From: Micrococcales bacterium
GTDB lineage: Bacteria > Actinomycetota > Actinomycetes > Actinomycetales > Cellulomonadaceae
Assembly (NCBI GenBank): GCA_009779195.1
Contig: WRET01000013.1
Coordinates: forward strand, 1 to 59,745
Length of the DNA stretch: 59,745 nucleotides
Direction: 5' to 3'
Shown here one piece after another: positions 37,013 through 45,342 of this stretch. Numbering within the stretch: the first letter of the stretch is position 1; each line of letters starts with the position of its first letter. Under the pieces are notes generated by a model. That model was not told the DNA's origin and did no database searches. It worked only from the letters and a program-made list of their open reading frames with translations. The position numbers were made by a program, and so were the translations under genes.

Positions 37013-37402
37013 ATGGCGACCGTGATGCCCGACGCAGCCGGACCTCTTGCCCGACGGATGGGGATCGAGGTGCACGAGCTGTCCGCGGAACGTGCCACCG
37101 GCACCATGCCGGTCGACGGCAACACCCAGCCCGCAGGGCTGCTGCACGGAGGGGCTTCGGTGGTCCTCGCCGAGACGCTGGGGTCCATGGCTGCGGTGGT
37201 GCACGCCGGACCAGGACGCACCGCCGTGGGGATAGAAGTCAGCGCTACCCACCACCGCGCCGTGCGCGAAGGGCACGTCACCGCCACCGCCACAGCGCTG
37301 CACCTGGGGCGCTCCGTCGCGTCCTACGAGGTGGAAGTAGCCGACCGTGCAGGCAGACGGGTCGCCACAGTACGGCTGACCTGCCTGGTCGTCTCGTCCT
37401 GA
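37013..37402 (+). CDS. Hotdog-fold thioesterase (PaaI/YdiI-like)
   Basis: A 129-residue hotdog protein. The motif QPAGLLHGGASVVLAETLGSMAA is the classic substrate-binding helix of acyl-CoA thioesterases (HGG followed by a Glu on the next turn, EThioesterase type). The later GIEVSATHHRAVREGHVTATATALHLGR is the following strand. Such enzymes hydrolyse acyl- or aryl-CoA, for example 1,4-dihydroxy-2-naphthoyl-CoA. The 3' end overlaps the convergent GNAT gene by 79 bases. Confidence 0.9.
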   Translation: MATVMPDAAGPLARRMGIEVHELSAERATGTMPVDGNTQPAGLLHGGASVVLAETLGSMAAVVHAGPGRTAVGIEVSATHHRAVREGHVTATATALHLGRSVASYEVEVADRAGRRVATVRLTCLVVSS

Positions 37403-38007
37403 CCAGAATCGACAGCCGGCATCTCGCCAGTGGCCAAAGTGTGGCGGCGAAGCTCGACCAGCCGGGCGATACCACTGGTGACAGGCCGGGCGATAGCACC
37501 CGTGACAGGCCGGAGCGCCTGGTCCAGCCTGCGGCGCAACGCCGCGACGCCCGCGACCCGGCAGCCCGCGACAGCCTGGAACCCGGCACGGGCCAAGAAC
37601 CTCTGCACACCACGTGCACCCGGCAACGGTGCGGCAACCACCTCGGCAGCCCCCGCCGCCTCAGCCACCGAGACAAGCCCGACGAGCAGCGCATGGCCCA
37701 CCCCCCGGCGACGAGCCGACGCACGCACATACAGCACCTGCAGATCCACGACGACAGAGTCGGAGAACAGCGTCGGGCCGCCCGTACGCCCGGCCGCGAA
37801 CCCCTCGATCTGGTCACCGTGGCCTGCGACCAGCACAAACGCCCCAGGGAGACCAAGCATCGTCGTCATGTGCTCAGCGAGACGGCCGTCGTCCTCAGTG
37901 CACAACGCCGACCCGGTGCCCGCCTCGGCACGAGCAGCCAAGCACAGCTCCACCAGGTCAGGCACATCCAGGTTCGTGGCGGCCCGGGCGGTTGTTCGAT
38001 GAGGCAT
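37324..38007 (-). CDS. GNAT-family N-acetyltransferase
   Basis: A 227-residue protein. VDLQVLYVRASARRRGVGHALLVGLVSVAEAAGAAEVVA is the acetyl-CoA binding motif A of GNAT enzymes (RRRGVG loop). FLARAGFQAVAGCRVAG is the closing motif B. The C-terminal 60 residues (ALRPVTGAIARPVTSGIARLVELRRHTL) are repetitive and not part of the fold. The ATG at 38007 has AGGAGGAG seven bases upstream. Its last 79 bases overlap the end of the thioesterase gene on the other strand. Confidence 0.85.
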   Translation of the reverse strand: MPHRTTARAATNLDVPDLVELCLAARAEAGTGSALCTEDDGRLAEHMTTMLGLPGAFVLVAGHGDQIEGFAAGRTGGPTLFSDSVVVDLQVLYVRASARRRGVGHALLVGLVSVAEAAGAAEVVAAPLPGARGVQRFLARAGFQAVAGCRVAGVAALRRRLDQALRPVTGAIARPVTSGIARLVELRRHTLATGEMPAVDSGQDETTRQVSRTVATRLPARSATSTS

Positions 38008-38140
38008 GCGCAAACTCCTCCTAGCGGGCCAGACAACGCGGCCTGGACGCTGTGCCCCCACGTCGCGGCACGAGGTCAAGAGTGCCACGAGAACCCGCGC
38101 GGCGCGCCGAAACAGCAAGATCCATGAGGGTGAGCTCAAC

Positions 38141-38752
38141 TCAGTTCTGTCCGCCGACCTGCTCGATCACCGCATCAGCCACTTCACGCATGGTCAGGCG
38201 CCGGTCCATAGAGGTCTTCTGGATCCACCTGAACGACTCCGGCTCGCTCAGGCCCATCTTCGTCATGAGCAGACCCTTGGCCCGGTCGACCCGTTTGCGG
38301 GTCTCGAACCGTTCGGTCAGGTCCGCGACCTCAGCCTCCAGCGCAGCGATCTGGGCGTGGCGGCCCAAGGCGATCTCCACCGCCGGCAACAAGTCTGCGG
38401 GGCTGAACGGCTTGACGACATAGGCCATCGCGCCAGCGTCACGGGCACGTTGGACCAGATCAGCCTGGGAGAACGCGGTGAGCAGCACCACAGGGGCGAT
38501 ATGGGCGGCACCGATACGGTCTGCGGCGCTGATCCCGTCAAGGACCGGCATCTTCACATCCATCACGACGATGTCGGGCCGCAGGTCCGTGGCCAGCCGC
38601 ACAGCCTCTTCCCCGTCAGCTGCCTCGCCGACCACGTCGAACCCTGCGTCGCGCAGGATCTCCACGACATCCATGCGGATGAGGGCCTCGTCCTCGGCAA
38701 CCACGGCACGGCGGGCCGTCAGCCCCGCGAATCCTGGTCCGTCGTCGGTCAC
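38141..38752 (-). CDS. pdtaR: ANTAR-type response regulator (PdtaR-like)
   Basis: A 203-residue two-domain regulator. The N-terminal receiver has the acidic pair in VAEDEALIRMD, the phosphorylated Asp in VVMDVKMPVLDG and the Lys in VVKPFSP. The C-terminal ANTAR domain (LTERFETRKRVDRAKGLLMTKMGLSEPESFRWIQKTSMDRRLTMREVADAVI) binds dual-hairpin RNA elements to prevent transcription termination. The partner histidine kinase (PdtaS) is not in the window. Its placement near polA and the tRNA agrees with other actinobacteria. Confidence 0.95.
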   Translation of the reverse strand: MTDDGPGFAGLTARRAVVAEDEALIRMDVVEILRDAGFDVVGEAADGEEAVRLATDLRPDIVVMDVKMPVLDGISAADRIGAAHIAPVVLLTAFSQADLVQRARDAGAMAYVVKPFSPADLLPAVEIALGRHAQIAALEAEVADLTERFETRKRVDRAKGLLMTKMGLSEPESFRWIQKTSMDRRLTMREVADAVIEQVGGQN

Positions 38753-38825
38753 TTCCCCAGACTAACGGGCGCCTCACGGGGGGGAACTCTCAGATCGCCA
38801 CTACACTGGTGCCCGCAGCACTGCG

Positions 38826-38899
38826 GCCCCGATAGCCCAACTGGCAGAGGCGTTCGGCTCAAACCCGATCCAGTGCGGGTTCGAATCCCGCTCGGGGCA
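38826..38899 (+). tRNA. tRNA-Leu (anticodon CAA) with a short variable loop
   Basis: A complete cloverleaf. The seven-pair acceptor stem joins GCCCCGA to TCGGGGC with discriminator A. The anticodon loop CTCAAAC (38858-38864) holds CAA at 38860-38862. The T arm is GCGGG-TTCGAAT-CCCGC. The first pair of the anticodon stem is T-T. The variable loop is only five bases (38870-38874), whereas leucine tRNAs usually have a long arm, so either this is an atypical leucine tRNA or its identity should be checked. The CCA is not encoded. Confidence 0.8.
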
Positions 38900-39195
38900 C
38901 TCGCAGAAGTTTCCCTCGTGTGAACAAGGTTGCACGTCATCCTATGCTTGACGACTTTGTCACGCCCCGGGGTCACGGACACCGCGGACGGTCGCTCCAC
39001 GAGCGCGAGAACATTTCGGGCCCCTCTCCCACCCCCATCACGCCCCCCAGAGAGCCCTCAGAGCACCTCTCAGCAAAACATGTGATATTTCTCACAGTCG
39101 GTTGCTTGCGACCGATACGTCCAATAACGCACGGCTCCCAGGGCCTTTGCCGCTCTCGTCGTCGCCCGACCACCGAACGTGGCGAACACCTGGTG
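38900..39195. other. Gene-free stretch between the tRNA and pyk, with a CRP-type site
   Basis: About 296 bases after the tRNA and before the pyk stop. Open frames here are short and unsupported. It contains a C-rich segment at about 39017-39060, the perfect CRP-like palindrome at 39081-39096 and a small hairpin (TCGGTTG pairing with CGACCGA, 39098-39115). The local AT-rich patch around 39075-39096 is unusual for this genome. A small RNA or leaderless short gene could lie here but cannot be shown. Confidence 0.4.
39081..39096. promoter_or_regulatory. Perfect CRP/GlxR-type site
   Basis: TGTGATATTTCTCACA matches the consensus TGTGA-N6-TCACA exactly. CRP-family regulators (Crp, GlxR) in actinobacteria bind this sequence with cAMP. 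It lies downstream of pyk and over 300 bases upstream of pdtaR, so its target is not obvious. Confidence 0.6.
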
Positions 39196-40629
39196 TCACG
39201 GCCGGAGCAGACAACTACGGCCATCGTCCCCGATGCGGTGCACCAAGACCGTGTTCGTCGTCCCCGGCTGGCAAGGGTAGCCAGCCACCACCACAACACG
39301 ATCCCCGACCTCGACAAGCCCGTTGGCCTGCAACGTCGAATCCACCAACCGCACCATGGCGTCAGTAGAACCCACCTGTGGCACCAGGAACGTCTGGGCG
39401 CCCCACGACAACGACAACATGTTGCGGGTGTGCTCGACGGGCGTCAGAGCCAGCAAGGGCGTCTGCGGCCGCAGACGCGAGACCCGACGGGCCGTGGCCC
39501 CTGACTGCGTGAAAGTGACCAAGTACTTGACCTGCAAGTCTGCGGCAACCTGCACAGCCGCCGCAGCGATCGCACTACCGTGCGACGGCGAGACAGGCCC
39601 CAGCGGGACGATCCGCTCACGACCCAACGACTCAGTGGTCTCGATGATCCGGGCCATCGTCCGCACCGCCTCGACCGGGAACTGCCCGACACTCGTCTCC
39701 CCCGACAACATCACCGCGTCAGCACCGTCAAGCACCGCGTTCGCACAGTCCGACACCTCCGCCCTGGTCGGGCGCGGAGAAGCCATCATGGACTCCAGCA
39801 CCTGGGTCGCCACGACCACCGGTTTGGCCGCACGCCGGGCCAAGCAGACCGCGTCCTTCTGCACCAAGGGGACACGGTCCAAGGCAAGCTCGACACCCAG
39901 GTCACCACGGGCCACCATGATGGCGTCGAAGGCACGCACCACATCAGCCAGGCTGTCCACTGCCTGTGGCTTTTCGATCTTGGCGATCACCGGGACCACA
40001 CGGCCCGCAGCATCCATGACACGACGCACCTCGTCGTAGTCCGCGGCGCTCCGCACGAACGACAACGCGACCACGTCGGCGCCGATGTCCAACGCCCAAC
40101 GCAGGTCCCGTTCGTCCTTCTCGGTCAACGCGGGGACCGAGACGGGGGTGCCGGGCAGGTTCATGCCTTTGTTGTCGGAGATCGTGCCGGGGACCTCCAC
40201 GCATGTTTCGACTTCGGTGCCGTGAACGGCGGTTACCCTGACCTGCACTTTTCCGTCGTCGATGAGGACGAGGTCACCGGGAGAGACGTCTTGGGGCAGG
40301 CGGGGGTATGTCGTCGAGACGCGGTCTTTGGTGCCTGGTACGTCTTGTGTGGTGATCGTCAGGGTGTCGCCTGGGGCCAGGTGGTGCGGGGGGGTGGCGA
40401 ACGTGCCCAGACGGATCTTGGGGCCTTGGAGGTCTACCAGGACTGCTACGGGGCGGGCTGAGGCTTGGGCGGCGGCTCGGATGTTGTTGTAGGCACGGGT
40501 GTGGGAGTCGTCGGTGCCGTGGCTGCGGTTGAGCCTTGCTACGTCCATGCCGGCGTCTACTAGGGACTGGATCTGGGGGCGGGTTTCGGTGGCGGGGCCG
40601 ATCGTGCATACGATCCTTGCTCTGCGCAT
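39196..40629 (-). CDS. pyk: Pyruvate kinase
   Basis: Pyruvate kinase makes pyruvate and ATP from phosphoenolpyruvate and ADP. The 477-residue enzyme starts MRRARIVCTIGPAT. It shows DVARLNRSHGT, VDLQGPKIRLG, the catalytic VIAKIEKPQAVDSL lysine and glutamate region, MVARGDLGVEL and the ADP/Mg site ADAVMLSGETSVGQFPVEAV. The C-terminal domain is complete. The ATG at 40629 is chosen by homology; the longer open frame runs through an inverted-repeat element and has no family similarity. It follows lgt on the same strand after 263 bases. Confidence 0.96.
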   Translation of the reverse strand: MRRARIVCTIGPATETRPQIQSLVDAGMDVARLNRSHGTDDSHTRAYNNIRAAAQASARPVAVLVDLQGPKIRLGTFATPPHHLAPGDTLTITTQDVPGTKDRVSTTYPRLPQDVSPGDLVLIDDGKVQVRVTAVHGTEVETCVEVPGTISDNKGMNLPGTPVSVPALTEKDERDLRWALDIGADVVALSFVRSAADYDEVRRVMDAAGRVVPVIAKIEKPQAVDSLADVVRAFDAIMVARGDLGVELALDRVPLVQKDAVCLARRAAKPVVVATQVLESMMASPRPTRAEVSDCANAVLDGADAVMLSGETSVGQFPVEAVRTMARIIETTESLGRERIVPLGPVSPSHGSAIAAAAVQVAADLQVKYLVTFTQSGATARRVSRLRPQTPLLALTPVEHTRNMLSLSWGAQTFLVPQVGSTDAMVRLVDSTLQANGLVEVGDRVVVVAGYPCQPGTTNTVLVHRIGDDGRSCLLRP

Positions 40630-40672
40630 GGCTTGAGCGTAGTGGGGTCTGGTGGGGGGGCTGGGTTGGGCC

Positions 40673-40773
40673 GCGGGGTGGGGTGCCTGTCCGCCGCGTA
40701 GTCCCCCGACCGGCTGTCGCCGGTCTTCCCGCCAAACCCGATGCCAACGCGGCGGACAGGCACCCCACCCCGC
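40673..40773. repeat. 27-bp perfect inverted repeat with a nested hairpin
   Basis: The left arm (40673-40699) and right arm (40747-40773) are exact reverse complements over 27 bases, with the cores GGTGCCTGTCCGCCGC and GCGGCGGACAGGCACC. The 47-base centre contains a second perfect hairpin, GACCGGC-TGTC-GCCGGTC (40708-40725). The element lies in the lgt-pyk gap, 44 bases upstream of pyk. It has no ORF, target-site duplication or transposase. It may be a non-autonomous palindromic element or a transcription-control structure. Confidence 0.75.
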
Positions 40774-40815
40774 TTGTAGGAATCCTCCACCCACGAGGGG
40801 GAGGTCTTCGGGTAT

Positions 40816-40885
40816 CTCGTCCGGCTTCGCCGAACATCGGCCAGATGGGGGGGTGGGTGCCTCGTTCGGCTTCGCCGAACATCGG
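40816..40885. repeat. Tandem 25-bp repeat, each copy a hairpin, downstream of lgt
   Basis: Two copies at 40816-40840 and 40861-40885 differ at one base and are 45 bases apart. Each contains a short hairpin centred on GGCTTCGCC; in the second copy the stem is TTCGGC-TTC-GCCGAA. They begin eight bases past the lgt stop, so they may end or stabilise the trp-lgt message. Confidence 0.65.
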
Positions 40886-40892
40886 CGTGGTC

Positions 40893-41960
40893 TTAGGGGA
40901 GGGTTTTGGTGTCCTCGTTGGGGACGTCACTTGTTCCGTCGGAGACGTCGCTGGTTCCGTCAGGGAGATCGGTGGTTCCGTCGGAAACGTCGGTGGTCCC
41001 GTCAGGGAGATCGGTGGTTTCGTCGGAGACGTCGGTGGTTCCGTCGGGGGCGGTGGGCTCGTGGGGGGGCGTGGGGTTGTCTGCGGGAGGGTGGGGGACG
41101 ACGCGGACTTCGGTTTCTCGGGTGGGGTGGCGGAGGGTGAGGAGGATGAAGACGACTATGGAGGTCAGGCCTACCAGGAGGGCGGTCCAGACGTTGAGGC
41201 GGAGGCCTAGGACGTGTTCGGCGGGGTCTATGCGGAGGGTTTCGATCCAGAGGCGGCCGGTGCAGTAGGAGGCTACGTAGAGGGCGAAGACCCGGCCGTG
41301 GCCTAGGCGGAAGCGGCGGTCTGCCCAGACCAGGAAGGCGGCGGCGGCCAGGTTCCAGAGGGCTTCGTAAGCGAAGGTGGGGTGGAAGGCGGTGTCGGGA
41401 GGGTACAGGGGGAGGTGGTCTTCGCCGCGGGGGCGGTGGGCGTTGTCGACGGTCAGGCCCCAGGGCAGGGTGGTGGGGCGGCCGAAAAGCTCTTGGTTGA
41501 ACCAGTTGCCTAGGCGGCCTATGGCTTGGGCGACGAGAAGACCGGGGGCGACGGCGTCGGCGAAGGGGGCCAGGCGGATGCCTTGGCGGCGGACAGCGAT
41601 CCACGCGCCCACGCCGCCTAGGGCGATGGCGCCCCAGATGCCCAGGCCGCCTTCCCAGATGCGCAGGGCTTTGAGGGGATCGCCACCGGCGCCGAAGTAG
41701 TCCGACGGGGAGGTGATGACGTGGTACAGGCGTCCGCCGATGATGCCGGCAGGGACAGCCCAGAAGGCGATCTCCAGCACGTCGTCGGGCGAACCACCGC
41801 GTGCCACCCAGCGGCGTTGGGTGATGAACACGGCGGCGATGATCCCTGCGAGGATGGCCAGGGCGTAGGCGCGCAGGGGGAAAGGGCCGACGTACCACAC
41901 CGACTGCGGTGGGCTGGGGATGGTCGCAGCCAGGGCGGTGGCGGCGCTCATGGCGGTCAT
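40893..41960 (-). CDS. lgt: Prolipoprotein diacylglyceryl transferase with a repeat tail
   Basis: Lgt attaches diacylglycerol to the lipobox cysteine of prelipoproteins at the membrane. The 355-residue protein has about seven membrane segments and the family motifs GGRLYHVI, GGLGIWGAIALGGVGAW, and the signature IGRLGNWFNQELFGRPTTLPWGL, then HPTFAYEALWN. The catalytic core ends around residue 285. A hydrophilic tail follows, with three 14-residue repeats of the type TTDVSDGTTDLPDG (DNA 40914-41039). The start overlaps the trpA stop (ATGA), so lgt is the last gene of the trp operon. Several lipoproteins in this window are its likely substrates. Confidence 0.95.
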   Translation of the reverse strand: MTAMSAATALAATIPSPPQSVWYVGPFPLRAYALAILAGIIAAVFITQRRWVARGGSPDDVLEIAFWAVPAGIIGGRLYHVITSPSDYFGAGGDPLKALRIWEGGLGIWGAIALGGVGAWIAVRRQGIRLAPFADAVAPGLLVAQAIGRLGNWFNQELFGRPTTLPWGLTVDNAHRPRGEDHLPLYPPDTAFHPTFAYEALWNLAAAAFLVWADRRFRLGHGRVFALYVASYCTGRLWIETLRIDPAEHVLGLRLNVWTALLVGLTSIVVFILLTLRHPTRETEVRVVPHPPADNPTPPHEPTAPDGTTDVSDETTDLPDGTTDVSDGTTDLPDGTSDVSDGTSDVPNEDTKTLP

Positions 41961-42766
41961 GAGGCCGACCGGGCGCGGCTGACGCCTGCCGCGAGCTGGG
42001 AAGTCACCTGGGCCAAGGCGTCCAGGCCGTCGTTGGTGGTGGGGGCGTCGAGCAGGGTGCGGACCAGCGCTGAACCGACGATCACCCCGTCAGCGTAGGC
42101 GCCGACCTCGGCGGCCTGCTCGCCTGTGGAGACCCCCAGGCCGACGCACACGTGCTGGGCACCGGCGTCGCGGGTCCTGGTGACGAGAGTCTCGGCGTGG
42201 GTGCCGACACTCGAGCGGACCCCGGTCACGCCCATGGTCGAGGCTGCGTAGACAAAACCGCGGGACGAGCGGGCCACGAGCTCCAGACGTTCGGGAGTAC
42301 AGCTGGGGGCGACGAGGAACACCCGGTCCAGACCGTGGGCGTCGGACGCTGCGATCCACTCGTCGGCCTCGTCAGGGATGAGGTCGGCGGTGACCAGGCC
42401 CGCTCCCCCGGCGGCTGCCAGGTCACGGGCGTACGCGTCGACGCCGTAGCGCAGCACGACGTTCCAGTAGGTCATGACCAGGACCGGCGCGCCGAGCCCG
42501 GCGACCTGCTCGACGACGGCGAGGCTGTCACGCACCCGTGCGCCACGGCGCAGCGCCAGGTCCACGGCACGTTGGATGACCGGGCCGTCCATGACCGGGT
42601 CGGTGTAGGGGACGCCGAGCTCGACGACGTCAGCCCCTGCGTCGATGGCTGTGCGCACCGCGTCGACCGAACCGGGGACGGAGGGGAAACCCACGGGCAG
42701 GTAGGCGACCAGGGCGGGGCGTCCTTGCGCGGCGAGGGCGTCCAGGTGCCGGGCTGTGGAGCTCAT
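41957..42766 (-). CDS. trpA: Tryptophan synthase alpha subunit
   Basis: TrpA cleaves indole-3-glycerol phosphate to indole, which passes to TrpB. The 269-residue protein has VELGVPYTDPVMDGPVIQRA (catalytic Glu and Asp residues) and the phosphate-binding YAASTMGVTGVR and VGLGVSTGEQAAEV loops. The ATG at 42766 overlaps the trpB stop by one base; the upstream in-frame extension has no homology. It also overlaps the lgt start by four bases. Confidence 0.96.
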   Translation of the reverse strand: MSSTARHLDALAAQGRPALVAYLPVGFPSVPGSVDAVRTAIDAGADVVELGVPYTDPVMDGPVIQRAVDLALRRGARVRDSLAVVEQVAGLGAPVLVMTYWNVVLRYGVDAYARDLAAAGGAGLVTADLIPDEADEWIAASDAHGLDRVFLVAPSCTPERLELVARSSRGFVYAASTMGVTGVRSSVGTHAETLVTRTRDAGAQHVCVGLGVSTGEQAAEVGAYADGVIVGSALVRTLLDAPTTNDGLDALAQVTSQLAAGVSRARSAS

Positions 42767-44007
42767 CACCCTTGCCCGTCGTCGAGGAGGCCGAACCACC
42801 GGGCAGCGGTGTCGACGTCTTTGTCGCCGCGGCCAGACAGGTTGACCAGAAGGATGGGGTTGTCGGTGGTGGCCCAGGCGGACCGGTCAGCGCCGAGGCG
42901 CAGGGCACCGGCCAGGGCGTGGGCAGACTCGATCGCGGGGATGATGCCCTCCGTGCGGCACAACAGGCGGAAAGCGTCCATGGCTTCGGCGTCGCTGACC
43001 GGCGCGTAGGTGACGCGTCCGGCGTCGTGGAGCCAGGCGTGCTGGGGTCCGACGCTGGGGTAGTCCAGGCCAGCGGACACCGAGTGCGAGCCGAGGGTCT
43101 GGCCGTCGTCGTCCTGGAGCAGGTACGAACGGGCACCGTGGAGGACGCCTGGGTCACCAGCGGCGAAACGTGCGGCGTGGTGACCAGGATCCAGGTCGGT
43201 GCCGCCGGCTTCGAAGCCGTACAGGCTCACCGACGGTTCGTCGAGGAAAGCGTTGAACACACCCATGGCGTTGGAACCACCGCCGACGCACGCGGCGACA
43301 GCGTCGGGCAGACGGCCGGTCTCTTGCGCGAGCTGGGCGCGGGCCTCTTCGCCGATGATCGACTGGAAATCACGCACCATCTGCGGGAACGGGTGCGGAC
43401 CGGTGACCGTGCCGAGCAGGTAGTGGGTGGTGTCGACATGGGCGACCCAGTCACGCAGGGCCTCGTTGATCGCGTCTTTGAGGGTGCGTGTGCCGACTTT
43501 CACCGCGACGACCTCGGCGCCGAGCAGACGCATACGTGCGACGTTCAACGCTTGGCGGACGGTGTCGACCTCGCCCATGTACACCGTGCACTCCAGGCCC
43601 AGCAGGGCGGCGGCGGTGGCCGTGGCCACACCGTGCTGGCCTGCGCCGGTCTCGGCGACCAGGCGGGTCTTGCCCATACGGGCCACGAGCAGGCCCTGGC
43701 CCAGGACGTTGTTGATCTTGTGGGAACCGGTGTGGTTGAGGTCTTCGCGTTTGCAGAACACCTGGACCCCGTCGCCCACGTGCGCGGCGAACCGGGGCAC
43801 GGGGGTCAGCGGAGACGGACGGCCAGAGTAGACCTGGTGCAGACGTCGCAGCTCGGCGGTGAACACCGGGTCGACGATGGCTTTGTGGTAGACGTCGTCC
43901 AGCTCGTCCAGGGCTGCGACGAGAGGTTCGGGGACGAAACGTCCACCGTAAGCTCCGAAGTACGGTCCGGGGGCGGTGGCCAGCGGGCCGTCTGCGGGGA
44001 CTGTCAC
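42766..44007 (-). CDS. trpB: Tryptophan synthase beta subunit
   Basis: TrpB joins indole and serine using pyridoxal phosphate. At 413 residues it has [17 protein letters not shown], the PLP lysine in [38 protein letters not shown] and the phosphate-binding [28 protein letters not shown] and GRGDKDVDT complete the family pattern. The start overlaps trpC by four bases. Confidence 0.97.
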   Translation of the reverse strand: MTVPADGPLATAPGPYFGAYGGRFVPEPLVAALDELDDVYHKAIVDPVFTAELRRLHQVYSGRPSPLTPVPRFAAHVGDGVQVFCKREDLNHTGSHKINNVLGQGLLVARMGKTRLVAETGAGQHGVATATAAALLGLECTVYMGEVDTVRQALNVARMRLLGAEVVAVKVGTRTLKDAINEALRDWVAHVDTTHYLLGTVTGPHPFPQMVRDFQSIIGEEARAQLAQETGRLPDAVAACVGGGSNAMGVFNAFLDEPSVSLYGFEAGGTDLDPGHHAARFAAGDPGVLHGARSYLLQDDDGQTLGSHSVSAGLDYPSVGPQHAWLHDAGRVTYAPVSDAEAMDAFRLLCRTEGIIPAIESAHALAGALRLGADRSAWATTDNPILLVNLSGRGDKDVDTAARWFGLLDDGQG

Positions 44008-44816
44008 CGCCGGACCGCCCGCAACGCCGGGTGGGTACCTGCGGCGACGAGCTCAGCGACGGCCTGGCGCGGGTCGTCACCGGTGACCAGGGCCTCGCCG
44101 ACGAGCACCGCGTCGGCCCCGGAGCGGGCGTACTCCACCACGTCGTGCGGTCCACGGACCCCTGACTCGGCGACCGCGACGACACCTGCCGGTATCGCCG
44201 GGGCGACCTGTGCGAACGTCGAGCGTTCCACCTGCAGCGTCGTCAGGTCGCGGGCGTTGACGCCCACGACGCGCGCCCCGGCGTCCACGGCACGGCCGAC
44301 CTCAGCCACGTCGTGCACCTCGACCAGGGCGGTCATACCCAGCGAGTGCACCCGTTCCACCAAGGAGATGAGCACGGTCTGCTCCAGTGCGGCGACGATG
44401 AGCAGCACCATGTCGGCGCCGTGCGCACGGGCCTCCCACACCTGGTAGGGCTCGACGACGAAGTCTTTGCGAAGCACCGGCACGTCGACGCGTGCCCGCA
44501 CCTGGTCCAGGTCGGTCAAGGTGCCACCGAAACGGCGCTGCTCTGTCAGCACCGACACCGCCGCAGCCCCGCCGGACTCGTACTCGGCGGCCAGGGCAGC
44601 CGGGTTGCCGATCTGCGCCAGCTGGCCGCGCGACGGGCTGGACCGTTTGACCTCGGCGATGATCGTCACCGCGTCGGCGACGTGCAGGTGCGCGACAGCG
44701 TCGACCGCTGACGGCCTCTTCGCCGCCGCGGCTTTCAGGTCGTCGAGCGACGTGGTCGCCTGACGTGCAGCGAGGTCCGCGCGGACTCCCGCGACGATCT
44801 CGTCCAGCACCGTCAC
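44004..44816 (-). CDS. trpC: Indole-3-glycerol-phosphate synthase
   Basis: TrpC closes the indole ring from CdRP. The 270-residue TIM-barrel has [13 protein letters not shown] (catalytic Glu and Lys), [44 protein letters not shown] and [11 protein letters not shown], in the usual order. The GTG at 44816 is chosen because GAGGAGG precedes it by eight bases; an upstream ATG at 44843 would place that element inside the gene. A 94-bp gap separates it from the DUF2752 gene. Confidence 0.95.
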   Translation of the reverse strand: MTVLDEIVAGVRADLAARQATTSLDDLKAAAAKRPSAVDAVAHLHVADAVTIIAEVKRSSPSRGQLAQIGNPAALAAEYESGGAAAVSVLTEQRRFGGTLTDLDQVRARVDVPVLRKDFVVEPYQVWEARAHGADMVLLIVAALEQTVLISLVERVHSLGMTALVEVHDVAEVGRAVDAGARVVGVNARDLTTLQVERSTFAQVAPAIPAGVVAVAESGVRGPHDVVEYARSGADAVLVGEALVTGDDPRQAVAELVAAGTHPALRAVRR

Positions 44817-44910
44817 GTCGTTCGCCTCCTCAACGGGACTCATCGTCGTGAACAAGCATCTGACCCATGGTAGGGGCGGTCGAGCAGTGCGGCCGACCAC
44901 AGTCCGCCTG

Positions 44911-45342
44911 TCAGCTAGGTACCAACGGGAACCCCGGAAGGTTGCGCACGACCCCGAACAGCACAAACACGACGCCGAACACGATCCACACCCATGTCGG
45001 CACCCGCCAGGCCAAAGGCCGACCACGCCCGGTCTGCACCAGCCACACCGCCCACACCGCCACCAGCACCGGGGCGAGGACGAACCAGAACGGGTTGTCG
45101 GCCCACGCCCCGGCCAGGTCGCCGTGCAGCATAGAAGCGGTGCCACGCAGACCCCCACAGGCTGGGCAGTACATCCCCGTGGTGATGTGCATCCAGCAGA
45201 ACCCCCACGACCCTGACTGGTGCGGGTCGCGCATGAGCAGGGCCACAGCACCAGCGCCGGCACCTGCCGCGCAGACCAGAGGCCAACGCATCCTGGACAG
45301 AGCCACCAGCGCACCTGCGCGAGGAACGACATCAACGGCCAT
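44911..45342 (-). CDS. DUF2752 membrane protein in the trp operon
   Basis: A 143-residue protein with three hydrophobic segments. The DUF2752 signature [20 protein letters not shown] (CPxCGxxR) follows the first segment. The function is not known; members often lie between trpE and trpC in actinobacteria. The start overlaps the trpE 3' end by 11 bases, so the genes are co-translated. The two cysteines suggest a redox or metal role, which is unproven. Confidence 0.85.
   Translation of the reverse strand: MAVDVVPRAGALVALSRMRWPLVCAAGAGAGAVALLMRDPHQSGSWGFCWMHITTGMYCPACGGLRGTASMLHGDLAGAWADNPFWFVLAPVLVAVWAVWLVQTGRGRPLAWRVPTWVWIVFGVVFVLFGVVRNLPGFPLVPS

Noticed and set aside
39017..39060. Possible 6C-type small RNA from C-rich segments
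   Set aside because: C runs are present but the two required hairpins with C-rich loops could not be built convincingly.
44817..44910. trp leader peptide or attenuator before trpC
   Set aside because: No Trp-rich short ORF or alternative stems were found; the operon begins much further upstream.
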